Shown here in pieces: positions 33,349 through 41,604 of a stretch of 64,000 bases of DNA. The position numbers and the translations under genes were made by a program. The DNA is taken from contig NZ_CP035417.1 of the NCBI RefSeq assembly GCF_004123675.1, forward strand, positions 3,277,501 to 3,341,500. The letters run 5' to 3'. The notes under the pieces are model-generated. The model did not search any database. It worked only from the letters and a program-made list of their open reading frames with translations, and was not told where the DNA came from. Every line of letters starts with the position of its first letter. Positions within the stretch are counted from its first letter, which is position 1. This DNA is from Leisingera sp. NJS204. Its GTDB lineage: Bacteria > Pseudomonadota > Alphaproteobacteria > Rhodobacterales > Rhodobacteraceae.

Positions 33349-35070
33349 ATGAGCAACCGATCACCCGGCGGGCTGGGGATCCTGCACAAGGCCCATATCA
33401 CTGCCGGACCCGGCTTTAACCGCTGGCGCGTGCCGCCGGCATCCATCGCCATCCACCTCTGCATCGGCTCGGTCTATGCCTGGTCGGTCTTCAATCCGCC
33501 GCTGACCCGCGAACTGGGGGTGATCGCCTCCAGCGCCGACGACTGGAGCCTGGCTTCGGTGGTCTGGATCTTCTCGGTGGCCATCGTCTGCCTTGGCCTG
33601 GCCGCAGCTTTTGCCGGCAAATGGCTGGAAGAGGTCGGCCCCCGCATGGTCGGCGTGGTGGCCGCGCTGCTCTGGGGCGGCGGCTTCATTGTCGGCTCTT
33701 TCGGCATATCCAGCCACCAGCTGTGGCTGGTCTATCTCGGCTACGGCGTGCTCGGCGGCTGCGGGCTTGGTCTGGGCTATGTCTCGCCGGTCTCGACGCT
33801 GATCCGCTGGTTCCCTGACCGCCGCGGCATGGCCACCGGCATGGCCATCATGGGCTTTGGCGGCGGCGCGATGATCGCCGCACCGGTTAAAGGCTGGCTA
33901 CTGAGCCTGTACCAGACCGCGCCCACCTACCTTGGCACCCAGGACACACTGCAGACGGTGGTCGAGAACGGCCGGGTGTTTGCCCAGACAGCCCAGGGAC
34001 AGGTCGAAGTGGTGCTTGCCAGCGCCACCCAGGCAGCTGCCTTTGGCGGCGAAGCCGGCGCCTATGCGGTAGGCACCGGCAGCACCGGCGCTGCGCAGAC
34101 CTTCATGACGCTTGGCATCGTCTATTTCGTGGTGATGATCCTGGCCGCCTTCCAGTACCGGGTGCCAGCCAAGGATTGGACGCCGGAAGGCTGGACACCG
34201 AAACCCGCCGCCTCGGGGCTGGTGACACAGAACGACGTGCATATCGACCAGGCGCTGAAGACACCGCAATTCTGGCAGCTGTGGGTAATGCTGTGCTTCA
34301 ACGTGACCGCCGGCATCGGCGTGATCGGCGTCGCCAAGACCATGATGTCTGAGATCTTCGGCTCGGTGATGCCGCTGGTGGCGACTGCCGCCTTTGCATC
34401 AACCTACGTGCTGATGATTTCCGTGTTCAACATGGTCGGGCGGTTCTTCTGGGCCTCTGCGTCAGACTATATCGGACGCAAAGCCACCTACATGTGCTTT
34501 TTCATTCTGGGCACCGCGCTGTATCTGTCGATCCCTTATTTCGCCTCTGCCGCTGCAGCCAATCCGTCGCTGATCTATCTGGCGGGATTCTACCTGGCGA
34601 CAATGCTGATCTTCTCGATGTATGGCGGCGGTTTTGCCACCATCCCGGCCTATCTGGCCGACATGTTCGGCACCATGCATGTGGGCGGCATCCACGGCCG
34701 GCTGCTGACAGCCTGGTCGACCGCAGGGGTTCTTGGACCGCTGGCCATCACCTCGCTGCGGCAGATGTCGGTGACCAGCGCGGTTCAGGATCTGGCAGCC
34801 AAAGTCGACCCGGCTGCCTTTGCGGCCAAGTTCGGCGCCCCCGTGGCGCAGCTGGATCAGCTGGTTGCGGCCAAAACCGTGACCATCGCCAAACTGATGG
34901 AGATCGCCCCGGCCGGCACTCTGGATCCGACCCCCGGCCTCTACAATACCACCATGTATTGCATGGCGGCGCTGCTGGCGGTGGCCTTCTTTGCCAACCT
35001 GCTGATGCGCCCGGTCAAAGAGCATCACCACCATGATGAGCCGGAGCTTCAGGCCGTTCCCGGCGAATAA
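33349..35070 (+). CDS. OFA-family MFS transporter (oxalate/formate antiporter-like)
   Basis: A 573-residue transporter starting at ATG 33349 behind AAGGGAGGA. Twelve or so membrane spans, with OFA-type signatures near the N-terminus (ASIAIHLCIGSVYAWSVF) and the loop WFPDRRGMATGMAIMGFG between spans 4 and 5. It is longer than the family's usual 400-450 residues because of an extra soluble region of about 70 residues after span 6 (TYLGTQDTLQTVVENGRVF) and another before the last span. The C-terminus is His-rich (EHHHHDEPE). Substrate unknown; a small carboxylate is the family expectation. Controlled, by inference, by the adjacent two-component pair. Confidence 0.88.
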   Translation: MSNRSPGGLGILHKAHITAGPGFNRWRVPPASIAIHLCIGSVYAWSVFNPPLTRELGVIASSADDWSLASVVWIFSVAIVCLGLAAAFAGKWLEEVGPRMVGVVAALLWGGGFIVGSFGISSHQLWLVYLGYGVLGGCGLGLGYVSPVSTLIRWFPDRRGMATGMAIMGFGGGAMIAAPVKGWLLSLYQTAPTYLGTQDTLQTVVENGRVFAQTAQGQVEVVLASATQAAAFGGEAGAYAVGTGSTGAAQTFMTLGIVYFVVMILAAFQYRVPAKDWTPEGWTPKPAASGLVTQNDVHIDQALKTPQFWQLWVMLCFNVTAGIGVIGVAKTMMSEIFGSVMPLVATAAFASTYVLMISVFNMVGRFFWASASDYIGRKATYMCFFILGTALYLSIPYFASAAAANPSLIYLAGFYLATMLIFSMYGGGFATIPAYLADMFGTMHVGGIHGRLLTAWSTAGVLGPLAITSLRQMSVTSAVQDLAAKVDPAAFAAKFGAPVAQLDQLVAAKTVTIAKLMEIAPAGTLDPTPGLYNTTMYCMAALLAVAFFANLLMRPVKEHHHHDEPELQAVPGE

Positions 35071-35077
35071 ATCCGCA

Positions 35078-35102
35078 GCCGAGGCGCCCATTGCGCCCCG
35101 GC
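35078..35102. terminator. Possible hairpin after the MFS gene
   Basis: GCCGAGGCGC-CCATT-GCGCCCCGGC, a 10-base stem with one mismatch, 8 bases after the transporter stop. No T-run follows, so intrinsic termination is doubtful. Confidence 0.45.
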
Positions 35103-35219
35103 TATATGATCCCGCAGTTTGATGGTGTGATCCTTGCGTAGGAGTGGACGGAAACACTATGGGACAGACGTCGTGATGGCAGCGCCGCACCCTGTCACCC
35201 GGCGGGGTGTTGCACAGCA

Positions 35220-35425
35220 ATGTCCCGGGATACGCAGGCTTCGATCGCAGAGCTGAGCCGGGAGCTTGGCATTACCCCGAAGACGGTTGCGAAGTGGCTG
35301 AAAGCTCCATCTCTTTGCAGCCCTTGACCGTACCAGCAAGGTCGCGACGGCACAGCCGGTGGATAAAGCCGATGGCAAAATGGTGTTGGCATTCCTCGAA
35401 CACCAGCTTGAAACCGTGCCCTGCC
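35220..35425 (+). mobile_element. IS481-family transposase remnant
   Basis: ATG 35220 opens a 35-codon frame with the N-terminal HTH of IS481-type transposases (IAELSRELGITPKTVAKW) and stops at 35327. In another frame, from 35305, the core resumes as LFAALDRTSKVATAQ with VDKADGKMVLAFLEHQLETVP. The DNA-binding middle and the catalytic end are deleted, so the element is dead. It adjoins the wrecked siderophore transporter and may have caused its loss. Confidence 0.75.
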
Positions 35426-35683
35426 TGCTGGCATGCGAAACATTCTTGACAAAACCACTAGGATTTCTTACGGATTCCCGCGCGCCAAACGGGCGCGAAT
35501 TCAGCAAGACGTGGGCGGATTTTTTTCCGCCGTCAGTCCAGCCACCCCCAAAGAACATGGCCTTCGGAACCTCCTGAGGCAGCCGGCTGGAGAGATGTTG
35601 TGACGCTGAGGCTGTGGCTGAAACCTCCGGGTGCCAATCCCGCGCAGCCGATCTGCTGTGGCCTGCTGCGCCGGGCAACTGGA

Positions 35684-36331
35684 ATGACGGTACAGGCGGC
35701 GGCCATGCTGCTGGTCACCGCTCTGCCCGCCGCAACGGATACGTTTCCGGTAGAAATACAACACCTGTCCGGCTTGGCCGCCGTGCCTGCCAAACCCGAG
35801 CGCATCGTCTCTGTCAGCTTTTTCGGGCATAGTTTTCTGCTGGCCCCGGGCCAGACGCCAATCAATTTGCTCAATTGGTATGGCAACGAGTGCTCCGCCG
35901 TGTGGCCTTGGGGCCATGATGCAATGCGAGACGCCCCACGGGCTGAGTTCGGCTCCTATGGCACGCCCTGGCAGGAGATGCTGCACACGCATGGCGCCGC
36001 CACAGGAACTTCCGGACGCACCGAGACCGTCATCACCCGGACCGGGAGCCGGGTATCCGCCACCTGCGGGGAGCACCCCGAATTGGAAGGCGCCAGCGCC
36101 CCCCTGGCCTGGGCGGGCGGAATTGCCATTATGCTGCTGTGCGGCGCCAGTGTTGCGGTGGCGGGTCCAATTGCCTTTGCCGGGCTGATCGTGCCGCATT
36201 TGGCCCGCTGGGCCGCAGGCGCCGGTATGCGCCGGGTGATGCTGTTGCCTGCCGTGATCGGCGCCCAGCTGCTGACCGCCGCCGATCTCTTGCGCCGCTT
36301 GCCGCTGTTTCGAGGCAACATGCAGGCCGGT
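35684..36331 (+). pseudogene. Siderophore ABC transporter relic: binding-protein N-terminus joined to FecCD permease C-terminus
   Basis: From ATG 35684 one open frame encodes a signal-peptide-like start (AAAMLLVTALPAATDTF), then VPAKPERIVSVSF, GQTPINLLNWYG and WPWGHDAM, the N-terminal part of an iron-siderophore binding protein. After about residue 100 it turns into nonsense, and from about 36085 to 36320 it becomes the end of a FecCD-type permease (AGPIAFAGLIVPHLARW, VIGAQLLTAADLL), broken at the last span. The frame then runs meaninglessly to 36526. Deletions must have removed most of both genes and all of the ATPase. The neighbouring exbB-exbD-exbD-tonB genes, which would have energised the outer-membrane receptor, are intact. 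Confidence 0.8.
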
Positions 36332-36522
36332 GTGATGACGGCATCAAATTCACGTGGCTCAGCCGGGATGTCAGCGGAATGCTGGCGGAGCGGGGGCAAT
36401 ACTCTGGGTACTCCCTTTTTGTTTGCCTGTGACAAGGCCGAAACCCAGCACCCGCGCGCAGCGCTCAAGCCAGAACGGGCAGATCCTAAAACCAATTACA
36501 CCGCAGCAAATTGGAGCCAGAC

Positions 36523-37428
36523 ATGACCATTCGTATCCCTGCAGCGCTGGCAGCATTTTTGATGCTGACCGCAGCCTGGGCGGCAGCCCAGGAAACCCCT
36601 GCCGCGCCGGTGCCGGAGATTGCATTGGACGCACCCGTGGCCTCTGTGCCTCAACTTCCAGCCAGCGCGCCGGGGCCTGAAGTGCCCGAGGGAAGCGGGA
36701 ACCCGGTGACAGCACACAAGGCCGGCCCGATGCCCCCATCAGTCCCGCCCGCCAGTCAGGATGAATTGACACAGGCGGCACGTGACGCTTCATCCAAGGC
36801 CTTGAAATTCCTGCGCGATGGCGGCCCTTCAATCTGGGCGATCGCCGTCTTGTCGGTGATCACAATGGCCCTGATTCTGTGGAAGATCTGGCGCCTGGCG
36901 CTGATCGGCGCCTGGTCGCGCGGCAAGGCAGGACAGGCCGTTCAAGCCTTTGAACGCGGCGACCGCACCGCGGCCCGATCCATCGTCAATAACCGGAGCG
37001 GAGTGCGGTCCAAAGTCGTCAGCGCCGCGCTGACCGCCGCCGCTGCCCTGCCCGAGGACCGCGCCCGCGAGGAAACCGCCAGGGTGGCCAAACTGCACCT
37101 TGCCAGCGCGGCCACCGGTCTTGGCGCGCTGGAGCTGATTGCCACCATCGCCCCGCTTCTAGGCCTGCTGGGCACCGTTCTGGGTATGATTGCAGCCTTT
37201 CAGGCGTTGCAAGCGGCCGGCTCCAAGGCTGACCCTGCGCTGCTGGCGGGCGGCATCTGGGAGGCGTTGCTGACCACTGCTGCAGGTATGGCAGTGGCGA
37301 TCCCCGCCTCTGCCGCGCTGACCTGGTTTGAAGCGGTGATCACCCGCATCCGCCGCGACCTTGAGGACAGTGCCGCCCGTATCTTTATCGCCCATGACCC
37401 GCAGCCGATGAAACTGGCGGCCGAGTAG
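36523..37428 (+). CDS. exbB: ExbB/TolQ-family proton channel subunit
   Basis: A 301-residue inner-membrane protein. It begins with a signal peptide (PAALAAFLMLTAAWAAAQ) and a Pro/Ala-rich periplasmic stretch, an extension seen in many proteobacterial ExbB proteins. A first membrane span (IWAIAVLSVITMALILWKIW) and two closely spaced C-terminal spans follow, with the MotA/TolQ/ExbB core LELIATIAPLLGLLGTVLGM and LTTAAGMAVAIPASAAL. With ExbD it forms the proton-driven motor that powers TonB. Start ATG 36523 with GGAG upstream; four bases separate it from the first exbD. Confidence 0.9.
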   Translation: MTIRIPAALAAFLMLTAAWAAAQETPAAPVPEIALDAPVASVPQLPASAPGPEVPEGSGNPVTAHKAGPMPPSVPPASQDELTQAARDASSKALKFLRDGGPSIWAIAVLSVITMALILWKIWRLALIGAWSRGKAGQAVQAFERGDRTAARSIVNNRSGVRSKVVSAALTAAAALPEDRAREETARVAKLHLASAATGLGALELIATIAPLLGLLGTVLGMIAAFQALQAAGSKADPALLAGGIWEALLTTAAGMAVAIPASAALTWFEAVITRIRRDLEDSAARIFIAHDPQPMKLAAE

Positions 37429-37432
37429 AGCC

Positions 37433-37810
37433 ATGGAGTTCACCGAAACCCTGAAACCGCGGCGCAAGCCAAGCCTGACGCCCATGATCGACGTGGTGTT
37501 TCTGCTTCTGGTGTTCTTCATGCTGGCGTCGCGCTTTGGCACCGATGCGGTGCTGCAGCTGCCACTGGCGGCCCAGGGCGGCAGCTACTCGGGGCCGCCG
37601 CGGCTGGTCGGAATCGGTGCGGGAAATCTGGATGTAAATGGCGTGCCGGTGGCAGACAGCAACCTGACCCAGGCACTGGCACCGCTGATGGGAAAACCCA
37701 CCGATATGCTGATCCTGCGCGGCCGCGACGGCGCCGACTTGCAGCGTATCACCGATGTGACCGGGCTGCTGCGGCAGGCGGGCTACAGTAACTTTGTGCT
37801 GGTGGAATAA
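37433..37810 (+). CDS. exbD: ExbD-type biopolymer transport protein (first copy)
   Basis: A 125-residue protein with one N-terminal membrane span. The ExbD/TolR hallmark is there: PSLTPMIDVVFLLLVFFML, with the protonatable Asp of MIDVVF, and a periplasmic domain ending LLRQAGYSNFVLVE. It follows exbB by 4 bases and is followed by a second, distinct exbD after 10 bases. Confidence 0.92.
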   Translation: MEFTETLKPRRKPSLTPMIDVVFLLLVFFMLASRFGTDAVLQLPLAAQGGSYSGPPRLVGIGAGNLDVNGVPVADSNLTQALAPLMGKPTDMLILRGRDGADLQRITDVTGLLRQAGYSNFVLVE

Positions 37811-37820
37811 GGAACCGCGC

Positions 37821-38204
37821 ATGGACCTGACAGAGGCGCCCCGCCGTCCGCGGACTGAATCCATCGTACCGATGATCAATGTGGTGTTCCTGCTGCTGAT
37901 CTTTTTCCTGATGACCTCGCGCCTGGCGCAGCCTGATCCGTTTGAGGTAACCCCGCCGGACGCAGCAATCGAGGCAGACCCCGGAGCCGGGCCTGTGCTG
38001 TACATCAATGCCGAAGGCAGGATGCATTTCGATGGGGCCGAAGGCGGCGAAGCCCTCGCACGGCTGGCGGCAGTCAGCGGCGGCACCCCGGTTCTGCAAT
38101 TGCGCGCCGACGCCCGGCTGGAGGCAACAGCCCTGGCCCGCCTCCTGCGCCAACTGGCGGCAGCAGGCTTCAGCCAGGCTGAACTGGTGGTCCGCCAGCC
38201 ATGA
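37821..38204 (+). CDS. exbD: ExbD-type biopolymer transport protein (second copy)
   Basis: A 127-residue ExbD paralogue from ATG 37821. Its membrane span reads ESIVPMINVVFLLLIFFLM: the position of the proton-carrying Asp is Asn here (MINVVF against MIDVVF in the first copy). The rest of the periplasmic domain (LARLLRQLAAAGFSQAELV) is normal. If the Asn is real, this copy cannot carry protons in the usual way and the first copy must do so. The stop overlaps the tonB start (ATGA). Confidence 0.9.
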   Translation: MDLTEAPRRPRTESIVPMINVVFLLLIFFLMTSRLAQPDPFEVTPPDAAIEADPGAGPVLYINAEGRMHFDGAEGGEALARLAAVSGGTPVLQLRADARLEATALARLLRQLAAAGFSQAELVVRQP

Positions 38205-39031
38205 AACGTGCCGCTGAATTCACCGTTTTTGCCGGCATTGCCGTATTGATCCATGTGTCGCTGTTTGCTCGCGTGCCCGGTTCCGGCGCGCAATCCAGCG
38301 GCGCGGGCGGCACGGCGATGGTGTCAATCCAGGCGGCGCCTGAAGCTGTAGCGGAAATGGCCGAGGCCTGGGAGAAGCCGCCGCAGACTTCACCGCAGAT
38401 CGCAGCCCAAAGCGTTGAACCGTTGCCGCCGGCCAACGTCCCTTCCCTGCCGCAACTGGCACTTGACCTGGCACCGCGGGCTGCAGCACAGATTGCAATA
38501 CCCGCGCCTGCAAGAACGGACAATCTGCAAATCGACACTGCGCCGCCGTCACCTCCAAAGCCACAGAAACCAGAGCCAAAGCCGGATCCGCAGCCTAAAC
38601 CCGCGCCTGAACCGCAACCGCAGCAGGACCGTACATCAGAACAGGCCTCGGCCGGCCGGGCCGAACAGCGGGCCGCCGGATCGGGCGGCGGCGCTCAGGC
38701 CGGGCAATCCGGCGGAGCACAGGCGGCAACGGCAGAGTCCGGCCGCCGGGCCAAGCTGCGCAGTATCTGGGGCGCCAAGATCCGCGCCCGTGTGGAACGG
38801 CGCAAACGCTACCCCGCCGGAACCAGCGGCAAAGGCCAGGTTGTGGTGCGTCTTACCGTCTCCCGGTCAGGCCAGCTGCTGAGCCACCGGATTGCCAGAT
38901 CCTCAGGTGTCGCAGCCTTTGATCAGGCAGCCCTGCAAGCCGTCGCCCGGGCCGGCAAGTTCCCATCAGCGCCGAAAAAGCTGCAGATCAATCAAATCAG
39001 CCTTAACCTGCCTATGAGTTTCTCGAAATAA
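38201..39031 (+). CDS. tonB: TonB-family energy transducer
   Basis: A 276-residue periplasm-spanning protein. One N-terminal anchor (FTVFAGIAVLIHVSLFA) is followed by a long Pro/Gln/Lys-rich linker (PKPQKPEPKPDPQPKPAPEP) that spans the periplasm, and a C-terminal TonB domain with the conserved YP pair (RVERRKRYPAGTSGKG), then VVVRLTVSRSGQLLSHRI. It transmits the motion of ExbB/ExbD to TonB-dependent receptors at the outer membrane. Last gene of the operon; no receptor gene is visible in the window. Confidence 0.9.
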   Translation: MKRAAEFTVFAGIAVLIHVSLFARVPGSGAQSSGAGGTAMVSIQAAPEAVAEMAEAWEKPPQTSPQIAAQSVEPLPPANVPSLPQLALDLAPRAAAQIAIPAPARTDNLQIDTAPPSPPKPQKPEPKPDPQPKPAPEPQPQQDRTSEQASAGRAEQRAAGSGGGAQAGQSGGAQAATAESGRRAKLRSIWGAKIRARVERRKRYPAGTSGKGQVVVRLTVSRSGQLLSHRIARSSGVAAFDQAALQAVARAGKFPSAPKKLQINQISLNLPMSFSK

Positions 39032-39569
39032 GCCCCGGAAGGCTGCCGCTCCAGCCAGCCCCGCCGGAGGGCCGGATCCCGAGGCTCAAGGTCAATCCGC
39101 AAGTTCCGGCGCAGGCTGGCATAGGCCGCAACCGGTGCACATGGCGTCTTCGGTGTCTCTGATCAATCGCTGCCGGTGTTATTGGCAGACCCCGGGATCG
39201 GCTCCCGAACGCTGTCTTGGATCAGCCACAGATGCGTTTTCTGCCGAGGTGTGGCCGCATTGCTGGGCCTGCAACCGCCAGCCGTCGCTTGTCATTCAGC
39301 AAATTGCTGCCCTTTGCAGCGCACAGCTGACACCAATTGAAGGCAGCAATTCCGTCCAAAACCGGCGGTGACCGCAGTATAGAATTTCCGTTTCCACACA
39401 CAATGCAGCTTTTAATTGCTGTCTGCGGGCTTCGTCTCCGAACAGGCCGGGTGCAACTTTGCTGCTTGGCCGCTCACGTAATGCTCACGCAATGTGACCC
39501 CGCAAAGGCTTGCCTCGCCTCTCCCGGACCTTAAGGTGGATCCCGTACGCAGCATACTGAGGCCAACGC
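39032..39569. other. Intergenic region of 538 bases without recognised genes
   Basis: No frame here resembles a known protein. A small inverted repeat, CAGCAAATTGCTG at 39297-39309, is the only structure noticed. The downstream part should hold the promoter of the radical SAM gene. Shorter decayed fragments, as in the region left of exbB, cannot be excluded. Confidence 0.4.
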
Positions 39570-40610
39570 ATGAAAGATCTAGCCCCCGTTCCGGACCTGA
39601 AACCGGAAACAGCGCAGCCGGACCTGCCCGCCAAACCGCCGGCACTGCATGAACGGGCACTGCATGTGCTGGCCCGGCTGCTGCCGCTGGCGTACTTCCG
39701 CCGCCCTCCAAAGATCATCATCATCGACGCCACCAACAGCTGCAACCTGCGTTGCCCGGTGTGCCCGGTCACCTTTGCCATGCAGCGCAAACGCGGCATG
39801 ATGAAACCGAACGTGTTCCGCAGGATCATCGACGATTTCAAGGACCAGCGGGAAAAGCCCGCGATCTATTTCAGCTTCTCGGGTGAGCCGACCCTGCACA
39901 AAGACCTGCCCGATTTCATCGCCTACGCCCATGAAAACGGCCATGACACCTATCTGTCGACCAATGCCACCCGCCTCACTCCGGATATGAGCGAACGGCT
40001 GATCCGCTCGGGACTTGCCCGCGTAAATCTGTGCATGGACGGTTTTTCAAAGGAGGCTCAGGAAACTTACCGGGTCAATTCCGACTTCGATAAGGTCAAG
40101 GCCAGCATTGAAGAGTTTCTGAACATCAAAAAGGACCTGGGCTTCAAAACCCCGGTCACGGTGCTGCAGACACTGCTGACCAGCTATTCCGAACCGCAGA
40201 TGGACGAAATGGAGACCTGGGCGCGCAACGCAGGTTTTGACCGGGTGCGGTTCAAGACATTCTCGATCGGCTCCTATACCTCCGCCGACCAGAAACGCGA
40301 GTTTGCGCATTTCCTGCCGCGTCAGAAAGAGCTGCGCCGCCACCCGCGCCACACCAGCCATGCGATGTGCACGGTGCCGCTGTTTCAGTCGGTGGTGTTC
40401 TGGAACGGCGATCTGGGCCTGTGCTGTATCGACTATGACCAGGTGATCCAGCTGCCCAATGTCGAGCAGGACGGCTTCCTCGCCGCCTACCGTTCGGACG
40501 AGGCCGCCCGCGCCCGCAAGCGCGGCTTTCTCAAACAGTTCGGCATCTGCAAAACCTGTTCGTTTTCCAACGCCGAAAACATGGGCATCCGCCGTGATCT
40601 GAAAAAATAA
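39570..40610 (+). CDS. Radical SAM / SPASM-domain enzyme
   Basis: A 346-residue enzyme. The SAM-cluster motif is C-x3-C-x2-C at Cys58, Cys62 and Cys65 (NSCNLRCPVCP), and the FSGEPTLHKDLP strand matches the GGEP motif. A C-terminal SPASM-type region contains MCTVPLFQSVVFWNGDLG followed by CC, then CKTC near the end, for one or two auxiliary Fe-S clusters. Such proteins modify peptides, sugars or lipids by radical chemistry. No precursor peptide or transporter gene is next to it, so the substrate is unknown. Transcribed alone, ending at a hairpin-rich region. Confidence 0.88.
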   Translation: MKDLAPVPDLKPETAQPDLPAKPPALHERALHVLARLLPLAYFRRPPKIIIIDATNSCNLRCPVCPVTFAMQRKRGMMKPNVFRRIIDDFKDQREKPAIYFSFSGEPTLHKDLPDFIAYAHENGHDTYLSTNATRLTPDMSERLIRSGLARVNLCMDGFSKEAQETYRVNSDFDKVKASIEEFLNIKKDLGFKTPVTVLQTLLTSYSEPQMDEMETWARNAGFDRVRFKTFSIGSYTSADQKREFAHFLPRQKELRRHPRHTSHAMCTVPLFQSVVFWNGDLGLCCIDYDQVIQLPNVEQDGFLAAYRSDEAARARKRGFLKQFGICKTCSFSNAENMGIRRDLKK

Positions 40611-40637
40611 CCGTGCGGCCAAGGCTGCCCGCTTCTG

Positions 40638-40702
40638 CTTCTTTCTGGTCAAAAATACCCTGGGGGTGAAGGCCCTCAGGCCTGAGGGGGCAAGGCCCCC
40701 TC
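40638..40702 (-). repeat. 3' intergenic hairpin element (copy 1)
   Basis: On the minus strand a GC hairpin (GAGGGGGC / GCCCCCTC, 40684-40702) is followed by CACCCCCAGGGTATTTTTG and a purine tail. CCCTCAGGCCTGAGGG at 40673-40688 is a perfect palindrome. A related element lies at 62323-62370. Both sit at gene ends and probably act in transcription termination or RNA stability. Confidence 0.55.
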
Positions 40703-40707
40703 CCCTG

Positions 40708-41505
40708 TTACCGCTGCAGCAGGACCGGAAACCAATCCTCGCGCAGTCGCTGGCCGGGCTGCATTTCATGCCCCGGGAAGGGCGGCGATGTGGGGCCGGG
40801 ACGCTCAACATAGCGTGCATCATCGCCCACCAGCCGCAGCGAAAACGCACGGCGGCGCGCAGTTGAGGTGTTGCCGCGGGATCCGTGCAGCGTCTTGTAG
40901 TTAAAGGCGATCGCATCACCCGGTTGCATCGGGTATTCCACCACGGTCATGCCTTCGGCGTCAGGATCAGGAACAGCCATATACTGCCCTTCGTCCGCAA
41001 AGAAATCCTCCTCGGAGACCCAGCGGGTCGGCAGCACTTCCTTTTCCCATTTGTGGGAGCCTGCGACGCAGCGCAATGCGGCGTCCTTCACCTCATCCAG
41101 CGGCGACCAGAAGCTGATGGTCTGCTGCCCCTCGACGAAATAATATGGCCCGTCCTGATGCCACGGGGTCGGCATTGATGTGCCCGGTTCCTTGACCAGA
41201 ACATGATCGTGGAACATTTGCACAGACTGGGATTGCATCAGGTCAGCGGCAACTTCGGCCGCTGGCGATTGTTCGATCGCCTGCTGGAACTCGGGGATGC
41301 GGGTCCAGTTGCAGTAGTCGTCAAAGAAGCGCCCGGTCTGGCCGGCCTTTTCGTTATTGGACGCATATGGCCCAGGGTTTTCCATATTGGCGGCCACCCC
41401 GGCGCGCAGCAGCTCAACCTGTTCGGCAAACAACCCGCGGATAAGGACAACGCCGTCGCGCTGAAACTGTTCGATGTGTTCAGGGGTGATAAGGGGGTGG
41501 ACCAT
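40708..41505 (-). CDS. Phytanoyl-CoA dioxygenase family (Fe(II)/2-oxoglutarate) protein
   Basis: A 265-residue double-stranded beta-helix oxygenase from ATG 41505. Iron ligands are visible: His116 and Asp118 in TPWHQDGPYYF, and His207 in KTLHGSRGNTS. The 2-oxoglutarate-binding Arg is likely in RRRAFSLRLVG. Family members hydroxylate CoA thioesters, amino acids, ectoine or small halogenated and phosphorus compounds; which one is not decidable here. A LysR regulator is encoded divergently 99 bases away, which suggests substrate-induced expression. Confidence 0.9.
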   Translation of the reverse strand: MVHPLITPEHIEQFQRDGVVLIRGLFAEQVELLRAGVAANMENPGPYASNNEKAGQTGRFFDDYCNWTRIPEFQQAIEQSPAAEVAADLMQSQSVQMFHDHVLVKEPGTSMPTPWHQDGPYYFVEGQQTISFWSPLDEVKDAALRCVAGSHKWEKEVLPTRWVSEEDFFADEGQYMAVPDPDAEGMTVVEYPMQPGDAIAFNYKTLHGSRGNTSTARRRAFSLRLVGDDARYVERPGPTSPPFPGHEMQPGQRLREDWFPVLLQR

Positions 41506-41604
41506 GGCGGCCTCCGCTGCTGAATGATGCAATTCTGATGCGTCATTCCTGCCGGTCAACGGACATAGTTTCAAATCATATCTTTCTATTATAGACTTAA
41601 CCTC

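Noticed and set aside
35684-36526. Treating the 308-codon frame as a functional protein
   Set aside because: It joins fragments of a binding protein and a permease from different folds and ends in unrelated sequence, so it cannot be an intact gene.
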